From positions 31,138,599 through 31,202,598 of the forward strand of contig NC_087063.1 in assembly GCF_963678635.1 (NCBI RefSeq): DNA of 64,000 nucleotides, given 5' to 3'. Source of the DNA: Symsagittifera roscoffensis (taxonomy: Eukaryota > Xenacoelomorpha > Acoela > Convolutidae). The notes below the pieces were generated by a model. The model worked only from the letters and a program-made list of their open reading frames with translations, did not search any database and was not told the DNA's origin. The translations under genes and the position numbers were made by a program. Shown one piece after another: positions 22,353 to 35,084 of the stretch; within the stretch, counting starts at the first letter, position 1; every line of letters begins with the position of its first letter.

Positions 22353-22574
22353 TTGATTTGCCTGGGTGTACTCTCGTCCACGCAAATATTAGCCAAACGC
22401 AGGAAAATGTCATATGAGTTGAGTATCAGCCGGAAAATTGGTATTCTCCTTTCAGTCCGACCAGAGTTTTCACAAAAAACTTTCTACGAACGGATGACAT
22501 GCAAAGACGGATCAGACACACATCAAGTGCTATTTAAAAAGGGCGAGACAGGTGGAACAATTGGGTGTAGTTGA
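22353..22574 (+). pseudogene. Conserved 5'-region peptide, diverged copy
   Basis: A 73-residue open frame contains RRKMSYELSISRKIGILLS, then RPEFSQKTFYERMTCKDGSD. In the main family the same position reads AFKLSINRELGCSLFKPS and ERRLTCKDG in the F frame. Agreement in frame across strongly diverged copies suggests this strand once coded. I do not recognise the domain. Confidence 0.4.
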
Positions 22575-22771
22575 CAGTTCTGGCCTGCAATAAAAAAAAC
22601 TCATGTTCCAAAAAAGGAACAACAACGGTTAGAAAAACCAAACAAACCAAACTAGAGAAACTATCTGAAAGGCAACACTGGGCTCTAGTTGTGCAGGGCG
22701 AGGAAGCTTTAAAAGCTGGTGTTGACATTATATTACTATTACTGGGTTCAATAGGCCTTGTCATTGAATGA
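22571..22771 (+). pseudogene. Conserved LEKLSER peptide, diverged copy
   Basis: A 66-residue open frame includes KLEKLSERQHWALVVQGEEA and LKAGVDIILLLLGS. The main family shows LEKLSERQDRTLVEQGEDS and LKALVDIKLLQW directly upstream of RYIDD. It is charged and probably helical, with no known domain visible. Because it precedes motif C in every F unit, it may be the linker between finger and catalytic motif in this lineage; that is inference. Confidence 0.4.
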
Positions 22772-25690
22772 ATGAACGAAAAATGTATTAATGTCTTGGA
22801 GTTTGGCGAGATGTTGATGTAAAAGTTCTGACCAACTCCTGGCACTTCTTTTGATTTTCAAATATTATGTCTTGTCTGATTTTTTGGCTCTCTTGCGGAA
22901 CCGTGGACTTTAAGTCGCACATTTTTGATAGTGTCAAAAAAATTGGCTCACTCTATTTCGTTTCAACATTTGAGGTGATCGTTGTGTGATATGTTTTCTG
23001 GTAGTAGCAAAATCAGATGCACTTGAAGTTTGACAACTTTAGTTTGTGGCATCTTATTTGCAACTATTTAAATAAAACAGAAGCAATTTTGAGGTCAAAG
23101 TACGATGCTTTGGGTAGTCGACGCATAATGCGCGCCAATTTTTAGAAAAGTTGATGTTAATTTTCAAATAGTGGTCCTCCCATTTGTCATTCCTTTGTCT
23201 GGCAAGAAATGATGAATGTAAAATTCTGATAAATTATTTTTGCTATCAAATAGGGTAGTCGCTGTTTTATGGATATTTTCGCCCAGGTTAGTTTTTGCGT
23301 ACCATAAGTTGGTGGGTGGCAGTCAGGGCTTTTCTTCTCAGATTGAAAAATTGAATGACCTTTTTATAGTTGTTGTGGAGCATAAATTCAAAGTAGGTGA
23401 TTTTAATGTTTGAGTCATATTTGTTGCCATCAAACTGGGGTTGGTCGGATCAATCGCTGGGTCCCTTTTCTTAAAATTGAATGCGTTTTGTTATGCCTGG
23501 TTGTACTCTCATCCATAGCTTACGCAAGTAATAGCAAAACGCAAGAAAATGGCGTATGAGTTAAGGATCAGCCGGAAAATGGGGTATACTCTGTTTTAGC
23601 AGACCAGAGTTTTCACAAAAAAAAAAACAATCTAAAAACGAATTACATGCAAGGACGGATCAGACACACGTCAACCGCTATTTAAAAAGGGCGAGAGAGG
23701 TGGAACAATGGGGTGTCCAATCCCATTTGACCAATTCTTGACACTTCTTTTGATTTTCAAATCTGATGTCTTCTTTGATTTTTTGACTCTCTTGCGGAGT
23801 TGTAGATTTTTTGTAGTACATTCTTGATTGTGTCAAAAAAAGTTGGCCCCCCTATTTCGTATCAAATATTATGGCTTGTCTGATTTTTTGGCTCTCTTGC
23901 GGAACCGTGGACTTTAAGTCGCACATTTTTGATAGTGTCAAAAAAATTGGCTCACTCTATTTCGTTTCAACATTTGAGGTGATCGTTGTGTGATATGTTT
24001 TCTGGTAGTAGCAAAATCAGATGCACTTGAAGTTTGACAACTTTAGTTTGTGGCATCTTATTTGCAACTATTTATATACAGCAGAAGCAGTTTTGAGGTC
24101 AAAAAACGATGCTTTGGGTAGTCGACGCATAATGCGGGCCAATTTTTAGAAAAGTCGATGTTAATTTTCAAATAGTTGTCCTCCCATTTGTCATTCTTTT
24201 GTCTGGCAAGAAATGATGAAAGTAAAATTCTGATAAAACATTTTTGCTATCAGATAGGGTAGTCGCTGTTTTATGGATATTTTTGCCCAGGTTAGTTTTT
24301 GCGTACCATAAGTTGGTGGATGGCAATCAGGGCTTTCCTTCTCAGATGGTAAAAATGAATGATAGATAAATAGTTTTTCTGTTGAGTATATCCAAATTAA
24401 TTGATTTTGCTGTTTAAGTCATATTTGTTGCCATCAAACTGGGGTTGGTCGGATCAATCGCTGGGTCCAATTTCACAAAGTTGAATGCCTTTATTTATGC
24501 CTGGGTGTACTCTCATCCATAGCTTACGCAAGTATTAGCTAAACGCAAGAAAATGGCGTATGAGTTGAGGATCAGCCGGAAAATGGGGTTATCTCTGTTT
24601 TAGCCGACCAGAGTTTTCACAAAAACACTCTAAGAACAGATGACATGCAAGAACGGGTCAGACACAAATCAACGCCTATTTAAATAGGGCAAAAGAGAGT
24701 GGAACAATGGGGTGTAGTTGCAAGTTCTGGTCTGCAATAAAGGAAAAAAAGTTATGTTCCAAAAAAGCAACAACAACGGTTAGAAAAACCAATCTTAGCA
24801 AACTAAAGAAACTATCTGAAAGGCAAGATCGGGCTCCAGTTGTGCAAGCAAGGCAAGGAATTTTGAAAAAAGGTTGTTGACATTAAATTACCATAGTGGG
24901 TTCAACAGACATTGTCATTGAATGAAATAACAATGAATGTATTAATGTCTTACAGTTTGAAGCGATCTTGATGTAATAACTCTAACCAACTCCTGGCACT
25001 TCTTTTGATTTTCAAATCTTATGTCTTGTCTGATTTTTTGGCTCTCTGGCGGAACTGTGGCATTTATTAAGTACATTCTTTAATTTGTCAAAAAGATTGG
25101 CTCCAATTTCATATCAACATTTGAGGTGATCAATGTGTGACATATTTTTCTGGTCGTAGAAAAATCAGATACACTTGAAATTTGACATGTTTATTTTGTG
25201 GCATCTGATTTGCCACTTTATGTACAACAGTAGCAGTTTTGAGGTCGAAGTACGGCGATGTGCGTAGCCGGCACAGAATGCGCGTCAATTTTGAAAAAGT
25301 CAATGTTTATGTTCAACTAGTGGTCCTCCCATTTGTCATTATTTTGTCTGGCGGGCGAGAAGTGATGACTATAAATTCAAAAACACATTTATGCTATCAA
25401 AAAGGTTAGTTGTTGTTTTTATGGATTTTTTTCCAGGTTAATTTCAATGTACCATAAAGTGGTGGTTGGCAATCAGGGCTTTTCTTCTCAGATGGAAAAA
25501 ATGAATGATAGAAAAATAGTTGTTCTGGAGAGTATATCCAAAGTAGTTGATATTGCTGTTTAAGTCATAATTGTATAATTGTTGCCCGTCAAACTGGCAG
25601 TGCTCGGATCACTCAATGGGTCCATTTTTACAGAAATTAATGCTTTTTAATATGCCTGGATGAACTCTCATGCAATTTCCAATGCAGTAT

Positions 25691-26105
25691 CACATGAGTT
25701 TTTGAACGGCCTTGCTGATAGCAATGATGTTTTTGCTGTCTCTGACAAGTTCATTGACAAAAAATTGGTTTGGCTCTGCAGTTTGTAAGAACACAGTCGA
25801 CATCAGCAAAAAGGAAGAAAAAATAATGGTGATAATTTGTCTCTGTGTAAGTCCAATGATTCGTACTAAACATTCTGATTTGAAGCATCAATGTTTAGTT
25901 TAGTTTAATTTAATTACATTTTTTATGTTTTTTTGCAAAAAAATTTGCTAACTCCGAGAAAAGCGAGCTTCCGGAAAAATTTTCTACGGTCAATCGAATC
26001 CAACGTTTTTCAAATTTGACAAAAAACAAATTTCATTGGCTGTTTTCATAGTTCTGATCACCTTCCACTGTAACGATTAGTTCTAGTTCCTTGTTGTTTT
26101 TAATT
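25691..26105. other. Unassigned sequence at subfamily edge
   Basis: A 63-residue open frame at 25,712-25,903 (+) has no recognisable motif. An AT-rich stretch GTTTAGTTTAGTTTAATTTAATTAC follows near 25,895, with no gene or clear repeat unit seen. Confidence 0.4.
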
Positions 26106-26822
26106 GACCATTAGACTTATTTCGACCAATATAAGGTGTCTAGGTTTTTTGTAGTTAGGCTAGTTGATGCGAGGAGATTTGAAGATTATTTGAATAAGTG
26201 ATCTCAGAAACTGAGGTGCCATTCGAACTACTAACAAAATTTTACTTTGACATTCGAGATGGCTGCATTAACATAATTAGGTAGCAGCAAATTGTTGCTT
26301 CATTACCAGAATTTGTCATCAAAATATAAGTGACATTGAGAACATTGGTTTTCGTAGGGTCGCTAGGTGAATGATGCAAACATGTGATATGATATCAACT
26401 AGAGCAAAAATCACTTTCAAGCTAATTTATCAGTCCTGAAGCTTTAAAAAAACGTTCCCTGTGCATTCTTTGTTGTTTTTTTTTCTTCTTGGCACAGCAT
26501 AAATGTTAAAAATAGATTTTGAGTAGACTTTAGAAACCTGAATAAACCCATGAGAGTCGGCGAGTGAGACACTCATAGATCACAAAAAAAAAACAATTTA
26601 AATAGTTTGAATTCGTTAATTAAAAAGTGTAACTAAATATGAATCGGAACCAAGCTTAGCAGTTCCAGCGGTTCACCATCAGACTCTTCGAGCCATTTCC
26701 AGTCACCACTTGCCCAAAAAGCTTATCCCCTGCCCCTGTCTCTAAAACCTTTTTAAAAGGCGCTTGACAAACAGACATAAACAACAATCATTCACATCTG
26801 TTTAATAAGGTGATCACAACAA
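26106..26822 (+). repeat. F-orientation 3' half with foreign entry segment
   Basis: Bases 26,106-26,170 (GACCATTAGAC...ATAAGGTGTCTAGG...GGCTAGTTGATGC) match 53,094-53,160 at the right edge of the whole array. After about 26,240 the unit follows the usual F 3' path (CTGCATTAACATAAT, PHD block on minus, GCAGTTCCAGCGGTTCACC) to the boundary palindrome. The PHD relic here is badly eroded, including a stop for the tryptophan. Confidence 0.7.
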
Positions 26823-26959
26823 TTAGGCTAAGAGGCTGGAATAAAGTTTACACAATAAGGCTGAAAAAAATTTAATTCTAAAAAGTTTATATATATATAT
26901 TAACCTTTTTCAATCTTATTGTGTTAAATTGTGTCTAATTCCAGCCCTTTAGCCTAATT
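26823..26959. repeat. Unit-boundary palindrome 4
   Basis: Arms TTAGGCTAAGAGGCTGGAA and AGCCCTTTAGCCTAA, with extra pairing of GCTGAAAAAAATTTAA against TTAACCTTTTTCAATC near the loop, which is a TATATATATAT run. It joins the 3' end of an F half to the 5' end of the next F unit. Confidence 0.88.
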
Positions 26960-29417
26960 ATTGTGAAAGAGTTAAAACTGGGGAAACATCCTTGAAAGAA
27001 TATATAGACCTTTTTGAATTCGAGAAAATTCACCATTTTTGGTTAATAGTTTAGGAAGAGCAGCGAAACACTTTCAAGGCGCATGAAATTGAGAGTGTGC
27101 AAACTCCTGAAAGCTGAAAATAGCACTAAAAAATATAAAAAATTGAGTAAAATTTTTTAGCTGGATCACCAACCAATCATGCTCAAAAAAATTGCCAACA
27201 GAAAAATACGTCAAACGAAATACTAGAAAAACACCAAAATTGAGCTCTGCATCGCTCGCGTTTAATTAAAAGAAAAGACGACATGTTCTTCATTTAACCA
27301 AAAAAGAGAAAATAAGACTAGAAGAATTGCTAAGATGTGATAATAGCACCATTACTAAGCAGGTAACGATGAAAACTCCCAAAATGAATCGCGATTTTTT
27401 CCCTCACAATTTGACATTAGTTTTGAACAGTTTTTTTTTTCAAGAAACAGAAAATAAAAAAAGAGGTAATTTATCAAAACACTGCGCTTTGCTTGCATCC
27501 ATAGCTAACGCAAATAGTATAAAGTAAGGAAGACAGCCTTTAAGCTTTGTAGAAACCGGTAACTGGGGTATTCTCTGCTTAAGCCGTCCAGAGTTTTCAC
27601 AAAAAAGATATTGGAACGGAGATTGACATGCAAGGATGGATGGTACACACGTCAACGGCATCCTAAATAGGGCGGGAGAGGTAGCAAAACGTAGCGTAGC
27701 TGAAAGCTCTGGCCTCCATTAAAAAATACTCATGTCCCAAAAAAAACAGCAGCAAGTTTTAAAATGATCAATCAAAGCAAATTAGAGAAAAGACCGGAAA
27801 GGCAAAATCGAATTTTAGTTGAGCAATGCGAGGACTCCCTAAAAGCTCTTGTTGACATTAAATTACTACAGAGGCTCAACAGGCATTGTCATTAAAAGAA
27901 TGAACGAAAAACGAAATAATATCCGATTTAAGACAATTTATAGATAATTTTGAAATGACCATTAGATTCATTTTTCTCCATTACATTGATGATATACTGA
28001 GGAAAATGGAGGGTGATTCTAAAAAAAACTGTTGCGGGCAGCCAACTTATTGCACTGCATTTTACAGTTTACATTAAAGACACCGAGCGGGCTGGAGTTT
28101 TTTTTTGAATTTACAGATTAACAGAGATACAAACGGCAGAAACCGACTGACACAATTATAAATGTAATATTCAGAAACGCCGCCCTTCGCTACAATTAAA
28201 GCAATTGAAAATACTGTTTTCGTGGTTGTTATTACAAAAAGCATGGTGAGCAGTTCTTTCAATCGCTTTTTTGTACATTTTTTTTTGTAAAATACAGGTT
28301 TTTTTGCCTTAGTTCGCTTCCTCGACGTTATTTTCAAGGGGTAGAGAGGCAACGCGCCACAACAGTTTCTCTGGATATTGCTTTTCTAATCAATTTTCAC
28401 GTTTGATTTCCATGGTTTTGTAAGATTTTTGGGCTTACTGCAGAAAACACGTTAAACAGTGTTTTCAATTGCTTTAATTGTAGCAAAGGGCGGCGTTTCT
28501 AAATGTTAGTTTTATAATTGTGTCAGTCGGTTTCTGATATCAATCACAGTCAAAAATCCCGTTTGTATAACTAATTTTTTGTAAATTCAAAAAGCTCCCG
28601 CCCGTGGTATGTGCTCGTGTCTCTAATGTGAACTGTAAAAAGCAGTGTAATAAGTTGTCTGCCCGCAACAGTTTTTTTAGTATCACCCTCCACTGTCCTC
28701 ATTTTATCATCAATAGAACGGAGAAAATGTATCTAGAGGGCATTTGAAAATAACCTATAAATGGTCTTAAATCGGATATTAATTCATTTTTTCTTCATTC
28801 ATTTAATGACAATGCCTGTTGAGCCTACTGTAGTAATTTAAGGTCAACAAGAGTTTTTAGCGAGTTCTCGCCTTGCTCAACTATAGTTCGATTTTGCCTT
28901 TCCGGTTTTTTCTCTAGTTTGCTTCTATTGACCATTTTAACACTTGCTGCTGTTTTTTTTGGAATTGAGTATTTTTTAATGGAGGTCAGAGCTTTCAGCT
29001 ACGCTACGTTTTGCTATCTCTCCCGCCCTAGGGTGGGAAAGGTACGATGACATTAATCCTGCATTTAAAAATAACCTATTTGAGACTCAACTTGAGATTT
29101 TTGATTGTTACCTTTTCAGGAATGGTGCAATTATCACATCTTAGCAGTCTTTTAGTCTTTCTTTCCGTTTTTTGTTAGTTGGTGATTTTATCGTCTGTTT
29201 TTTAACTTAAAAGCCAGCGATGCAAAGCTCAATTTTTTAAAATTGTTAGTTCTGTTTTCAGCTTTCAGGAGTTTACACACTCTCATTTTCATGTGCCTCG
29301 AAAGTGTTTCGCTGCTCTTCCTAGACTATTAATCAAAAAGTGTGATTTTTCTCGAATTCAATTATCCCTATACATACTTTCAATGATTTTTCCCCAGTTT
29401 TAACTCTATCAAAATAG
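26960..29417. repeat. Inverted dimer, complete
   Basis: F arm 26,960-28,220 (5' region nearly identical to window bases 1-720, then LEKLSER and RT); thumb spacer about 28,230-28,470; R arm 28,470-29,417 with the 32-bp palindrome variant at 29,015-29,045 and a deletion near 29,235 that joins AGCTCAATTTTTTAAAATTG. Minus-strand thumb frame at 28,352-28,074 (MPLYPLKITSRKRTKAKK). In the F arm the WYQKPTDT motif is truncated by a 20-base deletion (ACAAACGGCAGAAACC). Confidence 0.82.
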
Positions 29418-29539
29418 TTAGACTAAAAGGCTGCAATGAAGTTCACACAATAAGGTCAAAAAATTTTGGTTAGTATTTTTTTAGAGTTAAATTTTTTTCA
29501 GACTTATTGTGTAAATTTCATTCCAGCCTTTTAGCCTAA
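29418..29539. repeat. Unit-boundary palindrome 5
   Basis: Arms TTAGACTAAAAGGCTGC and CAGCCTTTTAGCCTAA. R 5' end on the left, R 3' end on the right. Confidence 0.88.
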
Positions 29540-31970
29540 TTGTTGTGGTCGCCTTATTAAACAGATGTGAATGAGTGATGTTTATGTCTGTTTGTCAAGC
29601 CCTTTTAAAGGGTTTTAAAGGCAAGGGAAGGGGATCATCAATTTTGACGAAGTTGGAAACTGAAAATGGCTCGAAGAAACTTCTGAATGTGAACCGCCGC
29701 ATCTGTTGAGCTCGTCTGAGATTGCTTCTTTTTTTAAAATTTTTGAATTATGATTTCAAGATAATTCAACTGATTTTTGGGTGATCAATAACCGACTGTC
29801 AAGGGTTAGTTGATTCTCTTAAAGTCTAGTCAAAATCTTTTTTTAGCACTTACGCTGTGCCAAGAAATGAAAAAAAAAACTTGAATGTACCGGCAACGTT
29901 TTCTTAAGACCATCAGGACTGATAAGTTAGGTTGAGTGTGATTGTTGTTCTAGTTGGGGTCATATCAGTTGTGTAAAAGATTCATCTAGCGCCCATAAGA
30001 AAATTGTATGGTTTCAAGCTCAATTATGTTTTGATGTAAGACTTTGTTAAGGAAGCAACAATAGGTAATTTTTTAGTGCTACCCCTTTATGTTGATGCAG
30101 CCTTTTCAAATGTCAACCAGTTAATTGATAACTTTTTTTTACACACAGTACTCTGCGCATTGTTACTGTTGCGCAATGTTTTTGTTGATGTCTCATTGAG
30201 TTTTTCCCAAAATTGGACCACTATGATGGCTGATGAACCGCTACTATAGACGCAATCTCAGCCATATTCTTAGCCTTTAATCCCCTCGATGATCATTTCA
30301 ACGGCTGGCTTGACAAGCCGCAATAATTTGACTTTCATGACCTTTTTTAGTTTACAATTGCTGATTACGGTTGATTTCTATCGCTCTATTAATTTTTTTG
30401 TGGGTGTTATTACAAAAAACATTGTGAACAGTTCTTTCAATCAATTTTGTGTACATTTTGTTGTATAATACTCGTTTTTTGCCTTAGACCCCTTCCTCGA
30501 CGATATTTTCAAGGGGTGGAGAGGCATCGCGCCACAGCGAATTCTCTGGATATTGGTTTTCAAATCACTGTTCACGTTTGATTTCCATAGCTTTTGAATA
30601 TTTTTTCCGTTTTGGCTTACTGCAGAAAACACGTTAAACAGTGTTTTCATTTGCTTCAGTTGTAGGGAAGGTCGGAGTTTTTAATTATTATTTTTATAAT
30701 TGTGTCACCAGGTTTCTGATACTATTCACAGTGAAACCCGTTTGTATCTCCCGTTAATTTGTAAATTCCCGTTATTTTGTAAATTCCTGCCAATAATCCA
30801 GTTATTTTGTAAATTCAAAAAACTCCAGCTTCTGGGATGTGCTCGGTGTCTCTAATGTAAACTGTAAAATGGAGTGTAATAAGTTGGCAACCCTCAACAG
30901 TTTTTATAGAATCACCTTCCACTTTCCTGAGTATATCTTCAATGTAATGGAGAAAAATGAATCTAATGGGCATTTCAAAATTATCTATAACTTGTCTTAA
31001 ATCGGATATTAATTCGTTTTTCGTTCATTGTTGTAATGACAATGCCTGCTGAGCCTACTGTAGTAATTCAATGTCAAGAAGAGCTTTTAGCGAGTCCTTG
31101 CCTTGCTCAGCTAGAGTTCGATCTTGCCTTTCCGACCATTTCTCTAGTTTGCTTTGATTGATCATTTTAACACTTGCTGTTGTTTTTTTTGAGACATGAT
31201 TATTTTTTAAAGGAGGCCAGTTTTTTCAGCTACGCTACGTTTTGCTACCTCTCTCGCTTTATTTAAAATGCCGTTGATGTGTGTACCATCCGTTCTTGCT
31301 TGTCAACCTCCGTTCTTATTTTTTTTTGTGAAAACTCTCGACGGCTTAAACAGAGAACACCCCAGTTCCCGGTTTATACCCAGCTTAAAGGCTGTCTTCT
31401 TGTCTTTATAGTGTTCGCGTTAGCTATGGATGCAAGCAAAGCGCAGTGTTTTGATAAATTACAATTTTTTTGACTTTTTGTTTCTTGCAAAAAAACTGTT
31501 CAAAACTAATGTCAAGTTGTGTTGGAATAAATTGAGACTCATTTTGGGAATTTTCATCGTTACCTTTTTAATAATGGTGCTATTATCACATCTTAGGAAA
31601 TATTCTAGTCTTTTTTTCGTTTCATTGTTAAATGAACAAATGTCGTCTTTTTTTAAATTTAAACGCGAGAGATGCAAAGCTCAATTTTGGTATTTTTCTA
31701 GTATTCCGTTTGACTATATATCGTATTTTTCTATGGGAAACTTTTTTGAGCATGATTGGTTGGTGATCCAGCTAAAAACTTTCACTCAAATTTTGTTTTC
31801 AGTTCTGTTTTTAGCTTTCAGGAGTTTACACACTCTCAATTTCATGTGCCTGGAAAGTGTTTCGCTGCTCTTTCTAGACTATTAATCAAAAATGGTGAAT
31901 TTTCTCGGATTCAAAAATCTCTATATAAGCTTTCAATGATGTCTCCCCAGGTTTAATTTTATCACAATAA
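29540..31970. repeat. Full-length R monomer (about 2.43 kb)
   Basis: One of the few R units with every block in order on +: 3' end, motif-B-like and PHD block (+), hairpin segment, thumb (minus frame 30,650-30,441) and RT block (-), LEKLSER region, complete 5' region (31,279-31,970). It is the natural reference for the unit in this orientation and confirms that RT and PHD pieces lie on opposite strands in an unrearranged monomer. Confidence 0.85.
29931..30050 (+). pseudogene. PHD-type finger relic on + strand
   Basis: Reads VECDCCSSWGHISCVKDSSS, then AHKKIVWFQAQLCFDVRLC and a stop. The tryptophan is kept and the last Cys of the usual pair is present, but its partner is Ala. Upstream, FQDNSTDF-like and INNRLSRVS-like sequence represents the motif B area. 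Confidence 0.6.
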
Positions 31971-32790
31971 TTAGGTTGAAAGGCTGGAATGAATTTTACG
32001 CGCTAAAGCTGAAAGAAGTTACACTCTAATTAAATAAACCTTTTTCAACCTTGTTGTGTAAACTTCATTCCAGCCTTTTAGCCTAATTATTGTGATAGAG
32101 TTAAAACTGCGGAAACATCATTGAAGGTGTATATACGGGCATTTGAATTCGAACTTTTGATTAATAGTCTAGGTAGAGCAGCGAACCACTTACGAGGCAC
32201 ATGAAAGTGAGAATGTGTAAAATCCTGAAAGCTGAAAACAGAACTAAAAAAAAATTGAGTGAAAGTTTTTAGCTGGATCACCAACCAATCATGCTAAAAA
32301 AAAATGCCCATAGAAAAATACGATATATAGTCAAACGGAATACTAGAAAAACACCAAAATTGAGCTTTGCATCGCTCGCGTTTAAACTAAAAAAAAGACG
32401 ATATATTCTTCATTAAACAATGAAACGAAAAAAAAAGACTAGAAGAATTGCTAAGATGTGATAATAGCACCATTATTAAGAAGGTAACGATGAAAACTTT
32501 CAAACTGTGTCTCAATTTTTTCCAACACATTTTGACATTAGTTTTGAACAGTTTTTTTGAACGAAACAGAAGTCAAAAAAAGTGTAATTTATTAAAACAC
32601 TTCGCTTTGCTTGCATCCATAGCTAACGAAAACAATATATATACGCAGGACGACAGCCTTTAAGTTTAGTATGAACCGGAAACTGGGGTGTTCTCTGTTT
32701 AGGCCGTTCAGAGTTTTGACAAAAAGACCATTAGAACGGAGACTGACATGCAAGAACGGATGGTACACACGTCAACGGCATTTTAATAAA
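31279..32790. repeat. Long head-to-head inverted repeat
   Basis: Two complete 5' regions face each other around boundary palindrome 6 (31,971-32,086). The left arm (R) and right arm (F) match over most of 700 bases. The + reading of the left arm has a 151-residue open frame (31,430-31,885), but it is the antisense of the basic 5' peptide and its hydrophobic look is explained by AT-rich antisense, so I do not call it a gene. As RNA this region would form a very long hairpin. Confidence 0.82.
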
Positions 32791-33167
32791 GGCGAGAGTG
32801 TAGTGTAGCTGAAAGCTCTGGCCTCCAATAAAATTATTTATGACCCAAAAAAACAACAGCAAGTGTTAAAATGATCAATCGAAGCAAACTAGAGAAAAGA
32901 CGGGAAAGGCAAAATCGAACTCTAGTTGACCAAGGCTAGGACTCGCTAAAAGCTCTTGTTGACAATAAATTACATCAGTAGGCTCAACAGGCATTGTCAT
33001 TAAATGAATGAACAAACAATGAATTAATATCCGAGTTAAGATAATTTATAGGTTATTTTTAAATGCCCATTAGATACGTTTTCTCCGTTACGTTGATGAT
33101 AAACTGAGGACAGTGGAGGGTGATACTAAAAAAACTGTTGCGGGCAGCCAACTTATTACACTGCTCT
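32087..33167 (+). repeat. F-orientation 5' half
   Basis: 5' region, LEKLSER and the first part of the RT block up to ATTACACTGC. At 33,168 it jumps to R sequence CTCTGATGTAAGACTCTG, just after the PHD core, removing most of the RT. Confidence 0.75.
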
Positions 33168-35084
33168 GATGTAAGACTCTGTTAAGGAAGCAACAATAGG
33201 TAAATTTTTAGTGCTACCCCTTTATGTTGATGCAGCCTTTTAAAATGTCAACCAGTTAATTGATAACTATTTTTTGCACGCATTTCTCTGCGCACTGTTA
33301 CTGTTGCGCAATTTTTTTGTTGATTTCTGATTGTGTTTTTCCCAGCATTGGACCACTAGGATGGCTGATGAACTGCTACTACATATGTATTCTCAGCCAT
33401 GTTCTTAGGCTTTAACTCCCTCGATGATCTTTTTAACAGCTGGCTTGACAAGCCGCAATAAGTTGACTTTCATGACCTTTTTTAGTTTCCAAGTGCTGTT
33501 TACGGCTGATTTCTATCGCTCTAATAATTTTTTTTTGTGGGTGTGTTTTCAAAAAACATTGTGAACAGTTCTCTCAACCATTTTTTTGTACATTTTTTTT
33601 TGTTAAAAACTTGTTTTTTGCCTTAACCACCTTCCTCGACAATATTGTTAAGGGGTGGAGAGGCAACGAGCCACAGCGAAATCTCTGGATATTGGTTTTT
33701 CAACTACTGTTCACGTTTGGTTTCCATAGCTTTTGAATATTTTTTCCGTTTGGACTTACAGCAGAAAACACGTTAAACAGTGTTTTCAATTGCTTCAGTT
33801 GTAGGGAAGGGCGGAGTTTCTAATTATTAGTTTTATAATTGTGTCACCAGGTTTCTGATACTATTCCTAGTCAATCCCGATTGTATCTCCTGTTAATTTG
33901 TAAATTCCCGTTATTTTGAAAAATTCAAAGAACTCCAGCTTCTGGGATGTGCTGGGTGTCTCTAATGTAAACTGTAAAATGGAGTGTAATACGTTGGTGA
34001 CCCGCAACACTTTTTTTAGAATCACCCTCCACTTTCCTCAATATATCATTATGTAACGTAGAAAAATGAATCTAATGGGCTTTTCAAAATTATCTATAAT
34101 TTGTCTTAAATCGGATTTTAATTCGTTTTTCGTTCATTCTTTTACTGAAAATGCCTGTCGAGCCTACTGTAGTAATTCAATGTCAAGAAGAGCTTTTAGC
34201 GAGTCCTCGCCTTGCTCAGCTAGAGTTCGATCTTGCCTTTCCGACCATTTCTGTAGTTTGCTTTGATTGATCATTTTAACACTTGCTGTTGTTTTTTTTG
34301 GGACTTGAGTATTTTTTAATGGAGGCCAGAGCTTTCAGTTACGCTACGTTTTGCTACCTCTCTCGTTCTATTCAAGATGCCGTTGACTTGTGTACTATCC
34401 GTCCTTGCATGTCAATCTCTGTTCTTATTTTTTTTTGTGAAAACTCTGGACGGTTTAAACAGAGAACACCCAAGTTCCCGGTTTATACTAAGCTTAAAGG
34501 CTGTCTTCCTGTCTTTATAATGTTTGCGTTAGCTATAGATGCAAGCAAAGCGCAGTGTTTTGATAAATTACATTTTTTTTGATATTTTTTTTCTTGCAAA
34601 AAAACTGTTCAAAAATAATGTCAAATTGTGTTGGAATAAATCGAGACTCAATTTGGGAATTTTCATCGGTAATTTCTTAATAATGGTGCTATTATCACAT
34701 CTTAGCAATTCTTCTAGTCTTTTTTTCCGTTTGATTGATAAATGAAGAATATGTCGTCTTTTTTTTAACTTAAAGCGAGCGATAAAAAGCTCAATTTTGG
34801 TGTTTTTCTAGTATTCCGTTTGACTATCTATCGTATTTTTTGTTGACAATTTTTTTGAGCCTGATTGATTGGTGATCCAGCTAAAAAATTTCACTCACTT
34901 TTTAAATAATTTTTAGTTCTGTTTTCAGCTTTATGAAGTTTACACACTCTCAATTTCATGTGCCTCGAAAGTGTTTCGCTGCTCTTCCTAGACTATTAAT
35001 CAAAAATGGTGAATTTTCTCGAATTGAAAAATCTCTATATAAACTTTCAATGATGTTTCCCCAGTTTTAACTCTGTCACAAAAG
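33168..35084. repeat. R-orientation unit, PHD-less
   Basis: It starts after the PHD core, then hairpin segment, thumb (about 33,790-33,480 on minus), RT (to 34,060), LEKLSER and a complete 5' region to palindrome 7. The CCCGTTATTTTG tandem insertion is reduced here to about two copies. Confidence 0.75.

Larger units (their letters stand above)
22099..25690 (+). repeat. Diverged subfamily with 1.0-1.15 kb tandem period
   Basis: Four copies of a block beginning TTTTTGCTATCA and ending near TCGCTGGGTCC start at about 22,099, 23,236, 24,238 and 25,387 (spacings 1,137, 1,002 and 1,149). A second block (TCTGATTTTTTGGCTCTCTTGCGG) repeats at 22,876, 23,878 and 25,027. Each unit also holds a diverged copy of the 5' region of the main family (GAGTTTTCACAAAAA, GACATGCAAGAACGG). 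RT and PHD blocks are absent. It is therefore an older or separately evolving branch embedded in the array. Confidence 0.85.

Noticed and set aside
26880-26905. TATATATATATAT run as a microsatellite
   Set aside because: Too short and lies in the loop of a boundary palindrome; explained by that structure.
31430-31885. 151-residue open frame on + with hydrophobic segments
   Set aside because: It is antisense to the conserved basic 5' peptide; poly-A-rich coding DNA read backwards gives Phe/Leu-rich frames. Its length is not shared by other units.
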